Below are positions 1-10,360 of a stretch of 64,000 nucleotides of DNA, in pieces. How positions within the stretch are numbered: position 1 is the first letter of the stretch; each line of letters begins with the position of its first letter. Under the pieces are notes generated by a model. That model worked only from the letters and a program-made list of their open reading frames with translations, was not told where the DNA came from and ran no database searches. The position numbers were made by a program, and so were the translations under genes. The DNA is from Tillandsia leiboldiana (taxonomy: Eukaryota; Streptophyta; Magnoliopsida; Poales; Bromeliaceae): NCBI GenBank assembly GCA_029204045.2, contig JAQNDB010000293.1, positions 36,198 through 100,197 of the forward strand, given 5' to 3'.

Positions 1-135
1 TGGCACGGATCCCGAGGTAGTTGGCACGGATCCCGAGGCAGCGGGCGCGAATCCCGAGGCACTGCACGAATCCCGAGGTAAGTTTTCGCGCGCGGCGCGC
101 TGTGACACGCGGCCCGAGGCGCGTGGTAGGTGGGG

Positions 136-400
136 GGGCGCCACGTGGCGTCTCCCCATTGGACGCCCTGACCGAGGGCGGCAGGCGTGCGCAGGGAAGG
201 CGCGGCGGCACTGTAGCGGTGTCAGCGGGGGAGGCCACGTGTCGGCCTCCCATTCGTCGGTCAGCGCGACGCGACGCGCTAACGCAACGCGACGCTGCGG
301 CCGGTGTCAGCGCGGGGAGGTAGTGCGGTCCACGTGGCGGCCTCCCATTGGCCGCCGCGGTTCGTTGGTCGCGGTGCACGGGTCCAGGGCCACGTGTCGC
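136..400 (+). promoter_or_regulatory. four G-box / CCAAT modules in LTR U3
   Basis: CACGTG cores lie at 142-147, 236-241, 331-336 and 391-396. Each is followed about 10-12 bases later by CCCATTGG or a close variant (a reverse CCAAT box). CACGTG is the core bound by plant bZIP and bHLH factors. The same pairing occurs in the solo LTR at 11114-14698 in its own transcription sense, so it is probably a promoter feature of this LTR group. The binding role is inferred. Confidence 0.5.
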
Positions 401-846
401 CTCATCGTTGGCCGAGCGGTGCTGACGTGGCGCCCATCTGGCGCAGCATGGACGCGTGGACCGCGGCGGGCCAGTTACTGTAGCCGCCCGAAAGTTTTCG
501 GGCGCCCGAAAGGGTGCGCCCGAAAGTCCGGAAATGGCCTATTTAGGCCCGAATTGCCCCATTTTCCTCCTTTTCTCCGTTTTGGCTTCACCCGAGCGTA
601 CCAGGAGGCGACCCGGGCGATTTCGCCCGGGGTTTTCGGGGGCGCACGAGCGCGCCGTGGACTCCGTGGAGCGCGCAGGGTGTTCCAAAGAGATGAATAG
701 AAGCGTGGGAGATCACGGCATTGTCGAGGTTGGCCCCATTTGTCATTTTCGCGGTATTTTTGGCACAGTTTTATGATTTCTTTTTGAACTTTGGATTTGA
801 CCCCATGCCCACGTGCATGTTAGGGACCCAACTTTTCTGTGCCGTT

Positions 847-1680
847 TTACTGCGCGAATTTCACGGGCGTTTTGGATGCGCCTCGTTTTGTGTGCCGTAC
901 GTGGGAGACATGCACCGTTTTGCGTGCGGATTTGACAAAGATGCGCAGTTTTGGACGCAGGCTCGGAAAATGTGCACCGTTTTGCGTGCAAAGTTGAGGA
1001 AAAAGAACGTGTACCGTTTTGCGTGCCAATGCGAGGTATGCTCCGTTTTGCGTGCAATTTGGACTAACGGGCACCATTTTGCGCGCAGACTCTAACATTG
1101 CATCTTATTTTTCGTACAGGGCTGAAAAAATGTGCATCATTTTGCGTGCAACCCTATCGTAGAATGTGCACCGTTTTGCGTGCCAATACGGGGTACGTGC
1201 TCCGTTTTGCGTGCGGGTTGGACCAATGCGCACCATTTTACGTGTGGATTCTAATGTTGTGCATCATTTTTCGTGCAGGGCTAAGAAAAATATGCACCAT
1301 TTTGCGTGCAACCCTATCGTAGAATGTGCACCGTTTTGCGTGCCAATACGGGGTACGTGCTCCGTTTTGCGTGCGGGTTGGACCAATGCGCACCATTTTA
1401 CGTGTGGATTCTAATGTTGTGCATCATTTTTCGTGCAGGGCAAAGAAAAATATGCACCGTTTTGCGTGCAACCCTACAGTCAGACATGCACTGTTTTGCG
1501 TGCAGTTTTGAGGTACGTGCACCGTTTCGCGTGCAGATCGTGTTGCCGCGCATCGTTTTGCGTGCCGGCTGAAGTGGCGCACACCATTTTTACGTATGGG
1601 TTTTAGTGACATGCATTGTTTTGCGTGCAGGGTTGTAGGACGTGCACCGTTTTGCATGCAAGCTCGAGGAGACAAGTGGA
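847..1680 (+). repeat. degenerate tandem array, core GCACCGTTTTGCGTGC
   Basis: About 20 copies of a short motif of the form (T/C)GCACC(G/A)TTTTGCGTGC occur at irregular 25-50 bp spacing. Inside the array lies a near-perfect higher-order duplication with a 160-bp period, seen for example from CTAATGTTGTGCATC at 1251 and again at 1411. The many overlapping frames here, rich in FACR/CASFCV-type strings, arise from the repeat and are not genes. Confidence 0.85.
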
Positions 1681-2465
1681 ATCGCGCGGAGACCAATTGC
1701 AAGTGTCTACGAGCAATTGGGGACACCACAAGGTGGGGAATTCTGCCGAAATTGGGTGACCTCTCCCCTTGCTCCCTTGCTTTTTGATTCGAAGCATGAT
1801 AGTAGCCTGTTAGAGGCGTTAGGTAATTATGTTTATGATTGCCTGTGTAGATGGTTTCAAATGGAAAGGTGCAACTGTTGGTTGCCAGAGTTAGAGGAAT
1901 AGATGTGCATGTGTAAATGAACACAGAGGAAAAAGTGCAACTGTTGGTTGCCAAAGATATAGGATGAATATGCATGCGTAGAAGTAATTACTACTTGATG
2001 AATGAAATGAAAATAACTGCATGCATGAAAAAGGATTAGCTATTATGATGGTGAGCATGTTAGGGTATAACCCTAGGAATCATGTGACATAAGGAAACAG
2101 GACATGTTGGTAGTAAGACTAGGAGAAAATCTAGATTAAGGTTTAACGAGTGGCATGATGACCTAGGAGATATACCTAGATCGACGAGTGGCATTATTTT
2201 AGGAAAAATAACCTAAGGTTGACAATAGAGTGTTAAACATAGAGTCAGAGAACTCTAGGTTAAACAAGATATGGAACTTAGGTAAAGGAACCTAAGATGA
2301 ACTAGTAGGGTTAAACTCTAGTGATGAAACAGAGTTAGCCGTCGGACTCCGGCGCTGCGCAGCAAGCCCCTGCGCAGCGCGGCCGGACTCCTGGGCCGCG
2401 CGGCTGCGTTTCTCGCCGCTCGGCGTACCCCGGGACAGCGGCGGCGCCTCGGTTTGCGTGCAAGC

Positions 2466-2550
2466 GCCGTTTTTCGCCGTCGGGGGTCGTTTTTCGCCGT
2501 CGGAAGCTATTTTTCGCCGACGGAGGCTGTTTTTCGCCGCCGAGTGCTCA
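2466..2550 (+). repeat. short TTTTTCGCCG-type tandem repeat
   Basis: Four to five imperfect copies of a ~20-bp unit with the core TTTTTCGCCG(T/A)CGG lie within the left LTR. No function is apparent. Confidence 0.6.
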
Positions 2551-3535
2551 GTTTTTGACCGTTCCTGACTGTTTTTGCGATTTCTTCCTTCCGGGCAACT
2601 TGCAGGGCTGTTGTTAGCTTCCATCGGGGCCGGGTGAGTGTTTTTTCTCGCCGCGTAGAGCCGCGGACATGCTTCGGGACAGCCGTTGAGCGCGCGGTCT
2701 TGTGGTAGACCACATGTGGGTTGGATTTTACTTCAAAAAGCGCGGGATGCCCTCTAATGCTTAAGGAAACACCTTGATCATGCAAAAGTCCTGTATTTTA
2801 GCTTCTAAATTACCTGTTGGTTGCTCCGAGAGTTAGTATTTCTCTTTCTGAACCCCGGTTCCATTACCGTAGGCTCTTATCATTATATATATCTGCATTC
2901 ACATGATTAGTTGAATCCTTAAAAGCACCTGAATCGTTTTTAACAAACTGGAAAGCCCTTTTATTGGAAAACTTGACTTTTAAAAGCAGTTTTAAAATTC
3001 TAAGATGTCCAGAGTCATGGTGTGGATACAGGGTGCATGTACACTCGTGCCGGGGGGCCGAGAAGTCGTCTATTGTCTTAGGGCCTTATTTGATGTTAGA
3101 GTTACTGGTAGATTTGGGGGTTCCATATGAGCACATCCTTTCGAGTCGTGGAGTTTACTCCGACTTTGACATGAGTATGAGACGTCTGTTCACTGTTCCG
3201 ATCTATTTGATCGAGGATTATAGCCTGCTGAGCCTGGATTTATGCCAGTTGAGATACTTGAGTTCGCGGGGTCGCTCCCCGCGAGCTACGCTCCGGATGC
3301 GATGATGATACCGAGCCTGACGAGGCTGCGATGTGGTTACTGTGATAGTCCTTATAGGACACCCTACGTAAGTCCGTTCCTCCGGGATGTGCGGCCGTAG
3401 TTGAGCGCAGGTTTGCTTGACTGGTCCAAAGTGGGATAGTCATTTTGATTGTGTGACATGGGTGAGTGAGGTACATTGCATGATTCATAGTTCAGTATTA
3501 CTTTGAGCATTTAGCGGTAGATTTACAGCTTTCCT

Positions 3536-3553
3536 TATCTATCTATCTATCTA
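3536..3553 (+). repeat. (TATC)n microsatellite in the left LTR
   Basis: This short TATC tract is the inverted counterpart of the GATA tracts in the E-family LTRs (for example 4756-4778). It supports homology of the two LTRs. Confidence 0.8.
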
Positions 3554-4045
3554 CCTGTTGATTATCTTACCTATGTTTGTGGTGGACTTAGTGGGCAGAC
3601 CGTGTGCTTTGAGGACGGTACCCACTGAGAACTACCTTTGCAGTAGTTCTCACACCCGCTGTGGTACAGGTTTTCCTGAGGCGGCGGTTCCGACTCCTTC
3701 CCATGCGGAGTCTTCTGATCGAGGTAAGGGCGTGGCCGGCTAGACACTTACCCGAGTCAGTTAGCATAGAGTAGTAGTACCCTTTTTGAGTTTCATCTTT
3801 TGTACTAGACACTTGTAGAGTGAGATGAGGAGAGAGTTGTTGTATCTCTAGTTACAGCTGTATTTTGGATTGTACTTATCTTCAGATGTTCAGTTTCCTT
3901 TCTTTAGTTTACTTACTTTGCTCTGATATCTATTAGTCATATAGTTTTATTTGCAGGGTAGACGCTTCATCTGTACGGCAGTTTCCGTACAGATGGCGGA
4001 TCTGTTAGTGAGCCCGGGTCGCAGTTTCGACCCCGGGGTGTGACA

Positions 4046-4290
4046 TATATCCAGGCGACTAGCCGTCAGGTAGAGTAGAGTTCAATCATGCTACGATAAA
4101 GCTTCTCGTCTACACTTTCACTAAGAGATTCACTTCCTAATCCCTTATTGCTAGTTCCCATTGGAGTCGGAAAATCTTTAGAGTTTTCTAAATCGAATTT
4201 CTTCACCAACTCCCTTGCATACTTGGATTGGCACAAATGGATGCCTTCTTCATTTTGTTTCACTTGCAATCCAAGAAAGTATGTCAGTTC
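4046..4290 (-). pseudogene. Sirevirus (Ty1/copia) pol fragment, RT region
   Basis: On the minus strand this encodes about 76 residues matching the RT domain of the Sirevirus in this window (34070-34320), including ELTYFLGLQVKQ and KGLGSESLSE, with about 85-90% identity by eye. The fragment is cut at both ends by LTR termini: the left LTR ends at 4045 and the E-family LTR begins at 4291. It is the remnant of an older Sirevirus into which both elements inserted. AGTTC at 4286-4290 would be the left target-site duplication of the E array. Its partner would lie beyond the window. Confidence 0.85.
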
Positions 4291-4755
4291 TGTCACGCCC
4301 CGGGGTCGAAACTGCGACCCGGGCTCGCCAACAGATCCGCCGTCTTTGCGGGAGCTGCCGCACAGACGAAGCGTCTAACCTGCACGAAAAGATCTATAAC
4401 TAAACAAGTATCAGAGCTGAAATGAAGAGCTGAACTACTAAATCACTAAGATAAAAGTCCAAGTACACCAGTCCACTATCTCTCGAATAAAACATACGTA
4501 CAAAAAGACTAACAGGTACAAAAGTGGAACCAAAAGTACAGGTGACTCTATCCCTGCCTCCACAGACTCGGGTAGGAACTAGTCGGCCACGCCCTTACCC
4601 TGATCTGAAGGCTCCGAACGAGCCGAGCCCGGAATGGTCGCCTCAGGAACACCTGTCATCACAGCGGGTGTGAGATCTACTGCAACAGGCAGATCTCAGT
4701 GGGTACCGACGCCAAAACCCACGGTATGCCCACTAAGTCTGCTAGAGACAAAAAC

Positions 4756-4778
4756 AGATAGATAGATAGATAGATAGA
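4756..4778. repeat. (GATA)n microsatellite, LTR A
   Basis: Five to six GATA units. Equivalent tracts lie at 15674-15696, 26701-26723 and 62029-62051 in the other LTR copies. Confidence 0.9.
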
Positions 4779-5158
4779 ATATGAATGCTGGAAATGAATC
4801 TACCACTACATGTCTCGATGCAATGCAGGGAAAGTTCTCAATTTCTCTCACGGGAGGCCTGGAAATTCTGAACGACTGCCACCTACAACCCTATCAAACA
4901 AGAACAGGCTGTAGACATAGCCGCCCATAGTTTCCGCCCCCGCACTGAAAATGCTGAAACTCTCGCATGACACTAGAAAGTCATCTCAATTTCATTCAAG
5001 TAACCACCTGGTAACTCGGTCAAGGCATGTACCCACCTGGTAACTTGTGACACCCCCGGAATTTGGATTAGTCCTATATATAAATGATATAATAGGACTA
5101 AATCTCTAACCCGGCTATAGCATTTTGGATGGTAGCAAGATCCAAGAGGAACATGAGA

Positions 5159-5211
5159 GTTAAGCGTGCTAGAGCTAGAGTAGTTCTAGGATGGGTGACC
5201 CCCTGGGAAGT
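5159..5211 (+). ncRNA. 5S-rRNA-like segment in Cassandra LTR (left copy)
   Basis: GTTAAGCGTGCT at 5159-5170 corresponds to the 5S internal promoter A box. GGATGGGTGACC at 5189-5200 corresponds to the C box, and CTGGGAAGT follows at 5203-5211. The spacing equals that in 5S rRNA. In Cassandra elements these sequences are known to act as RNA polymerase III promoters. Whether this copy is transcribed cannot be seen here. Confidence 0.85.
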
Positions 5212-5557
5212 GGGGCGTCACAGTTGGTATCAGAGCCATTCACCAGCCGGAAATGTGAGATGCGTCTCGGCTGAGCCAGGGTTATATAGCGGGTAGAGTG
5301 TGGCTCCCCGGCTAATGACCGTTGTAGGTGGAGTGCAGCTCCCTACAAGGTCGGCTAAGGCTAGCGAGACGAGTCTCACATCGCCTGGTGCTTGTGAGTG
5401 TGCTTGAGCCTGACGTGGACGTCAGGGCTTAAAGGGGGGAAGAATGTGACACCCCCGGAATTTGGATTAGTCCTATATATAAATGATATAATAGGACTAA
5501 ATCTCTAACCCGGCTATAGCATTTTGGATGGTAGCAAGATCCAAGAGGAACATGAGA

Positions 5558-5610
5558 GTTAAGCGTGCTAGAGCTAGAGTAGTTCTAGGATGGGTGACCC
5601 CCTGGGAAGT
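5558..5610 (+). ncRNA. 5S-rRNA-like segment in Cassandra LTR (right copy)
   Basis: Same sequence as the left LTR copy, offset by 399 bases, with A-box-like and C-box-like motifs intact at 5558-5569 and 5588-5599. Confidence 0.85.
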
Positions 5611-5621
5611 GGGGCGTCACA

Positions 5622-6362
5622 TAACTCGGCCAGGGCATGTAGCCATATGGTAACTCGGCCAGTGGTATGTATCATCTGGTAACTCGGCCAGTGATATGTA
5701 TCCATCTGGTAACTCAACCAGTGATATGTATCCATCTGGTAACTCGGTCAGTGGTATATATCCACCTGGTAACTCGGCCAGTGACTTGTAACCCCCTGGT
5801 AACTCGGCCAGTGATATGTATTCACCTGGTAACTCGGCCAGTGATATTTATCCACCTGGTAACTCGGCCAGTGATTTGTATCCCCCTGGTAACTCGGCCA
5901 GTGATATTTATCCTGGTAACTCGGCCAGTGACTTGTAACCCCCTGGTAACTCGGCCAGTGATATGTATTCACCTGGTAACTCGGCCAGTGATATTTATCC
6001 ACCTGGTAACTCGGCCAGTGATATTTATCCACCTGGTAACTCGGCCAGTGATTTGTATCCCCCTGGTAACTCGGCCAGTGATATTTATCCATCTGGTAAC
6101 TCGGCCAGTGATATGTATCCGTCTGGTAACTCGACCAGTGATATTTATCCATCTGGTAACTCGGCCAGTGATATTTATCCACCTGGTAACTCGGCCAGTG
6201 ATATTTATCCATCTGGTAACTCGGCCAGTGATATTTATCCACCTGGTAACTCGGCCAGTGATATTTATCTATCTGGTAACTCGGCCAGTGATATTTATCC
6301 ACCTGGTAACTCGGCCAGTGATATTTATCTATCTGGTAACTCGGCCAGTGATATGTATTCAC
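5622..6362. repeat. 30-bp minisatellite, LTR A
   Basis: About 24 tandem copies of a 30-bp unit beginning CTGGTAACTCGGCCAGTGAT. Units alternate subtly (ATTTATCCAC, ATTTATCCAT, ATGTATTCAC). One unit near 5900-5915 is shortened to 24 bases. Because 30 is divisible by three and most units lack stops, several frames stay open on both strands and give 10-residue repeat 'proteins'. These are not genes. The same array is found in the other LTR copies. Confidence 0.95.
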
Positions 6363-7330
6363 CTGCTGAAACATACGTTCAGGACCAGTTCTTGCATAAA
6401 AGAGTTCTCTCGGTTTATAAAAACGGCCCGGGAGCAATAACAGTGCCCACTAACCGAAGGGTGCACCAAAACAAGCCCGGGTTCTTCCAATCCTATCACG
6501 ACTGTCTGACAGTCACCAGATAAAGCAATAATGGCAAAAGGGTCACAATACCTTTGCATACTGAAGCATTATGAGCATTCTGTGATTTGGGAGAAAACCA
6601 GAACGCTTTCCGCAGGCAATCGCTGAAGTCGGTGCAGCGCTGGAGCCTGAAATTGGCGAAACCTCGAAAATCGTCCCACAAATCCCGAAAAAATCCACGG
6701 AAGCTCCAATAAATTCTCTCGAGTCACACAAAAATTCCGGCGCACTCTGGCTCACTCTACAGCCAACCCACAACACTAACAGCACTCTTAAAAATCTAAG
6801 ATTCCACACACATAAGTCCAGCACAATGTCTGCTCTCCAAATAAATGCTTACAAATAATCCATAGTGTACTTCCATAGCACACTTCAACTCTCAAAATAC
6901 AAATCTTCACATCACCAATACAAGGCACATTCTCTCTCACATTTAAAAAGAACTGCAGCACCCTCTCAATTCCCACACACTCACTTAACCATCAAACTCC
7001 AAACACACACACACTACACCCAGTACCATTTGCACCCACGCACACAAGAGCTTCTCAACACAAAAATAAAAACTCAATTTGTACACACCCACAAGTCCAC
7101 ACAAAAAAATCTACCTACTAATAATTAGATGCCCACATAAACACCATATTAACTAATTCACCCACACTTCATAGCATTAACGACATCCACAATCACTTAA
7201 TTCCACACACTGTCCAGACTGCCCCGGCGACAATATGACTCGGCCTCCGCGCGGCACCTCAATGAAAACTGCACGAAGGACGTCGACCTGAGAGAGAAAA
7301 ACCAAGAAACTCAGTCAAACCAGGCTCACA
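6363..7330. repeat. E-family LTR A, unique part between minisatellites
   Basis: Non-coding LTR sequence. It becomes CA-rich at 6960-7110 (runs of CACACA and CACAC). The site equivalent to 7150-7160 (ATTCACCCACACTTC) is where the Sirevirus inserted in LTR C. No gene is seen. Confidence 0.7.
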
Positions 7331-7790
7331 AATGAACTCGCGACACCCGGGCATCCACAGCCTTGGCGTGCGCGCTCACAGCCCTCCGGAAACGCCCCCC
7401 CGCACGCCCGATGACCGTACGCAGCAGCCGCGGCAACCACGCGCGCTACTGCAGCCCGCGCGCTGCGTGCTGCCCAGGCGCATGCCACGCGGCGCCTGGG
7501 CCTGGCGCGCGGTGCCAGAGCCGGCCGCGCGGCGCTTGGGCCTGCCGCGCGGCCGCTTGGGCTAGCCGCGTGCCCAACGGGTCTGCCGCGCGTCTGCATG
7601 CGCGCGCCCGCATGGGCGCGCCTGCATGGGCGCGCCCGCACGCGCGCGCCCGCATGGGCGCACCCGCACGCCCAATGGGCCTGCCGCGCGCGTCCCCTAG
7701 TGCGGCGCCCGCGCGCCGGCAGCGCAACGCGCGCTGCTGCAAGCGCCCTGCTGCGCCCGCGGCTCCGCTTGGAGCTCCTCCAATGGACAA
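7330..7790. repeat. GC-rich short tandem repeats, LTR A
   Basis: An extremely GC-rich tract with repeated GCGCGCCCGCATGGGCGC units of about 17-18 bp (7598-7690). Long open frames here are Ala/Arg/Pro/Gly-rich on both strands, as compositional bias predicts. Homologous tracts lie at 18573-18800 and 40200-40610. Confidence 0.8.
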
Positions 7791-8798
7791 CATGGACAAG
7801 AACTAAACAAGAACACCCCAAAGCCAACCTAAAACAACCTAAAAACCCAAGCTCAACCTCCAAAACCCAAAGTGAGCAACTCAAACTCCAAAGAAAAAAC
7901 TGCACATACCTCTCTCTCAAATCTGTCGCGTGCCGGTCATCGCGCTCTTCGCTCGGCTTCCGACCATAGGTCCACCATCACATCCCCCACACAAACCCTC
8001 TCATTTCCTATTTTTTCCTCTTCTCTTTCCCTCTTCTTCCTCTCTTTCTTCTACATCCAAGCTTTCCTCTGTTCAAACATTTTTCCTCTGTTTCAACTTT
8101 GAAGAAGGTGATGACATGGCGAAAGTTAATTAAGAGGGGGCTTAATTAAAGGGTGCGTGGTGGTTGGCTGTAATAAATGCACCCCCACAAAAGAATAAAA
8201 AAAATCCCAAATACACCATAATTCCATTCCCTCTCTCACTTCTCTAATTTCTTTCTATAATCCATTACAGGCAAGAATTAAGCAACTAATTAAAATTAAT
8301 TAATTAATTCATTTTTCTTTTAGCCAACTTCAAGTCACTTTTTGCCTTCGGAGTCTCCGCACCGGCCCGAAACCTCCCGAACTCCGCTGTAATATGAAAA
8401 TACACATGTCCCAAGCTTTTTCCTCCTCAAAAGCTCAACCGTGGAGTCGGTGTGCTAAATCAAAAAACCGGCTCCAAAACTGCCCGTTCCAACTCAATTT
8501 TTGCCCTCGGGTCCTTCGCGTCAGTCCGAAACCTCCCGAACCTCGCTGTAAACATAAAATACAGCTGTTCCAAGCGTTTCCCAATTTTTCTGCACACCAC
8601 GGTGGAGTCGGTGCTTCCCAAATGGTCCTCTTTCGCGTACAAAGCCCGGAAATATCCGAATCAAGCTGGGGCTTCCGCGTAGATCCAAATCAACCCGAAC
8701 TCATCTGTAAACAACCATGGGACACATCCAAGGCAAATTCTCCCCCCTCGCGCCATCTTGCGAGGTCAGTGCGCTAACCGAAACTCCGGTACTCTACA

Positions 8799-10360
8799 CT
8801 CTCCCCCCCTTAAAAAGGTTTCGTCCTCGAAACCCAACTAAATCCGTAACTCAGGAGGGCGACTTAATCAAATAGGGATAGGGGATCCCTAACTCATCAT
8901 CAGGCTCTCAAGTGGCCGATCTCACTCAACAAAGCTCCCCAGGTCCTTGTCCAAAAATATAATTCGACTGCAAAATTCCTATGTGTCACAAGCTAAGTTG
9001 CATCGGTCGCTCAAAATAGCTCAATTCCTCGTTCAATTCCAAGGAAGTGAAATCCAAAACACGCTAGGGATCAGAAATATTTCATTCAGCCGGATAATTC
9101 TCGCGGACCCATCTCCCGCAAAACTTTGATCTACACATCCAAACCCTAAGCCCCAAAATGGCAACCTCTCCGTTGCTCCATAGCAACAAAAGCTCAAAGT
9201 TCCATAATGCACTCTTACATCCCTTTACAGGAAAAGAAAATCAACATCAGGGACATAACCCAAATTTCCAAAGTGGCACCCACAGATCGATCATCTCATT
9301 TACAAAGTTGCCCTACTCGCCTAAACAAGGCGTCCATAACCAAAATGTCCTTGCCGGGATAACACTGTGATATCAATCATACGTCTTGTAACACTCTCCG
9401 CTGACGTTTCCTCAAAACAAACTCTTCCTGAGTATCCCAGTACTTCAGGTTCACGGGTCCTAGAATAATTCACTTATCTTCCAATCGCTGGCAACATCAA
9501 CATTGACGCTGGCGTCAACCTCAGCTTTAACTCTTCAAAGCTACACTGGCACTACTTACTCCAAAAACTTCGGACCTCTGCCAGAAACGTGGGTTAGGCT
9601 CAACCCGTAGGGTATCACTCTTCGTTGGGTGCTGTGTCCCCTTTTTGCAGCTGAAATCATATGGCCTAATCCACAGAACCTTTCGAAGTAAAAGCATGCT
9701 CTCCAAACATGAATGTAAACGTCTTCTCTCTCAGAAGTGGCAGCACTCTCTCTCCAAGAGCTCCTCAGGCTCTAAGACGCCTCGCAAAAAAAAAAAAAAT
9801 CCGAACATCCACGACGGGTACGACCACCTACCCGTCCAAGCATAGCTGAAAAGCACAGTTCATAAAGTCGGTAAGGCATTAATTAATCCACCTGACCCCG
9901 CTAACTACTTATACAGCCTATACTGGCTCCAAAACATTATCCAGGCATAGCCTTCGGCTGCATGGTTTCCTAATGCTATCAATCACTCGAAGGCATCTGC
10001 CCAAGCACAATCCGAATCTGTCCGAGTTCGAACCATCCAAAAACTCTCACCGTTGTGTACCCACAACGTGGCATCACTGCCGTGCACCCACAGCATGGCA
10101 TCGCCACCGTGTATCAACGGTGTGGCATCACTACCGTGTATCAACGGTGTGGCATCACCACCGTGTATCAACGGTGTGGCATCACCACCGTGTATCTACG
10201 GTGTGGCATCACCACCGTGTATCAACGGTGTGGCATCACCACCGTGTATCAACGGTGTGGCATCACCACCGTGTATCAACGGTGTGGCATCACCACCGTG
10301 TATCAACGGTGTGGCATCACCAACGGTGTGGCATCACTCAAGCATCAATGTCTCAGATCC
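8799..10360 (-). repeat. E internal region 1, 3' non-coding part
   Basis: In element sense this runs from the end of the protease remnant to the polypurine tract at the LTR border. No RT, RNase H or integrase motif is recognisable on either strand, although that is where they would lie in a complete gypsy element. It holds the 27-bp minisatellite and an A13 tract near 9788. The equivalents are 19831-21389 and 41615-43185. Confidence 0.7.
10061..10345. repeat. 27-bp hairpin minisatellite, internal region 1
   Basis: About eight full and two to three degenerate copies of a 27-bp unit containing CACCGTGTATCAACGGTG. The unit holds a perfect 6-bp inverted repeat (CACCGT / ACGGTG) around a 6-base loop. 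One copy has GTATCT in the loop. The 9-residue repeats in all frames are by-products of the array. Confidence 0.92.

Larger units (their letters stand above)
1..4045 (+). repeat. 3' part of a long gypsy-type LTR, + orientation
   Basis: The stretch ends in ...CCCCGGGGTGTGACA at 4045. Its last ~480 bases (about 3560-4045) are homologous to the reverse complement of the E-family LTR end at 4291-4780, so this is a related LTR in the opposite orientation. No primer binding site follows, so it is a 3' LTR or a solo LTR whose start lies left of the window. The GC-rich first 500 bases look like U3, with G-boxes and repeated CGCCCGAAAG motifs shared with the solo LTR at 11114-14698. A TATA-like GGCCTATTTAGGCC lies at about 537-550. 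No open frame longer than 160 codons has recognisable content. The family assignment is inferred from end homology only. Confidence 0.7.
5046..5621 (+). mobile_element. Cassandra-type TRIM retrotransposon
   Basis: A complete miniature LTR element of 576 bp. Two 177-bp LTRs (5046-5222 and 5445-5621) read identical by eye and have TGTGACACCC...GCGTCACA ends. The primer binding site TGGTATCAGAGC (5225-5236) and a polypurine tract (AAAGGGGGGAAGAA, 5431-5444) bound a 222-bp non-coding interior. The target-site duplication is TAACT (5041-5045 and 5622-5626). Each LTR carries a 53-base stretch (5159-5211 and 5558-5610) that matches the 3' half of plant 5S rRNA with about five mismatches, judged against the consensus from memory. 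That is the hallmark of Cassandra TRIMs. LTR copies C and D lack the insertion, and identical LTRs imply it is recent. Confidence 0.92.
4291..8798 (-). repeat. E-family LTR A (3' LTR of the array, minus strand)
   Basis: On the minus strand this LTR runs from TGTAGAGTACC (8798) to CGGGGCGTGACA (4291), a TG...CA pair. Just upstream in the element's sense lies a polypurine tract, AAGGGGGGGAGAG (8799 onward), preceded by CGAGGACGAAACC, which is a common arrangement at the 3' end of plant gypsy interiors. The length is 4508 bp including a 576-bp TRIM insertion and its TSD. LTR C is about 3.77 kb without its insert. Inside are a GATA tract, the 30-bp minisatellite, GC-rich short repeats (7330-7790) and AT-rich stretches. 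It carries no coding sequence. The open frames over the minisatellite arise because the unit is a multiple of three. Confidence 0.75.

Noticed and set aside
847..1680. Centromeric or subtelomeric satellite
   Set aside because: The array is short, irregular, and embedded in an LTR that ends normally at 4045.
2292..2785. Minus-strand frames of 92-110 codons near 2.3-2.8 kb
   Set aside because: They overlap the short TTTTTCGCCG repeat and lack any family resemblance.
5159..5211. A genuine 5S rRNA gene
   Set aside because: Only the 3' half matches well, the 5' half is degraded, and both copies sit inside 177-bp LTRs with a primer site between them. It is Cassandra-type LTR sequence.
5622..6362. 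CRISPR-like array
   Set aside because: Units are contiguous with no unique spacers, and the DNA is clearly plant retrotransposon. It is a minisatellite.
5667..6440. 257-codon repeat protein (LVTRPVIFIH units) and counterparts on both strands
   Set aside because: Product of the 30-bp minisatellite in an LTR. Several frames are open at once, copies differ by frame-breaking indels, and nothing resembles a start context or a known family.
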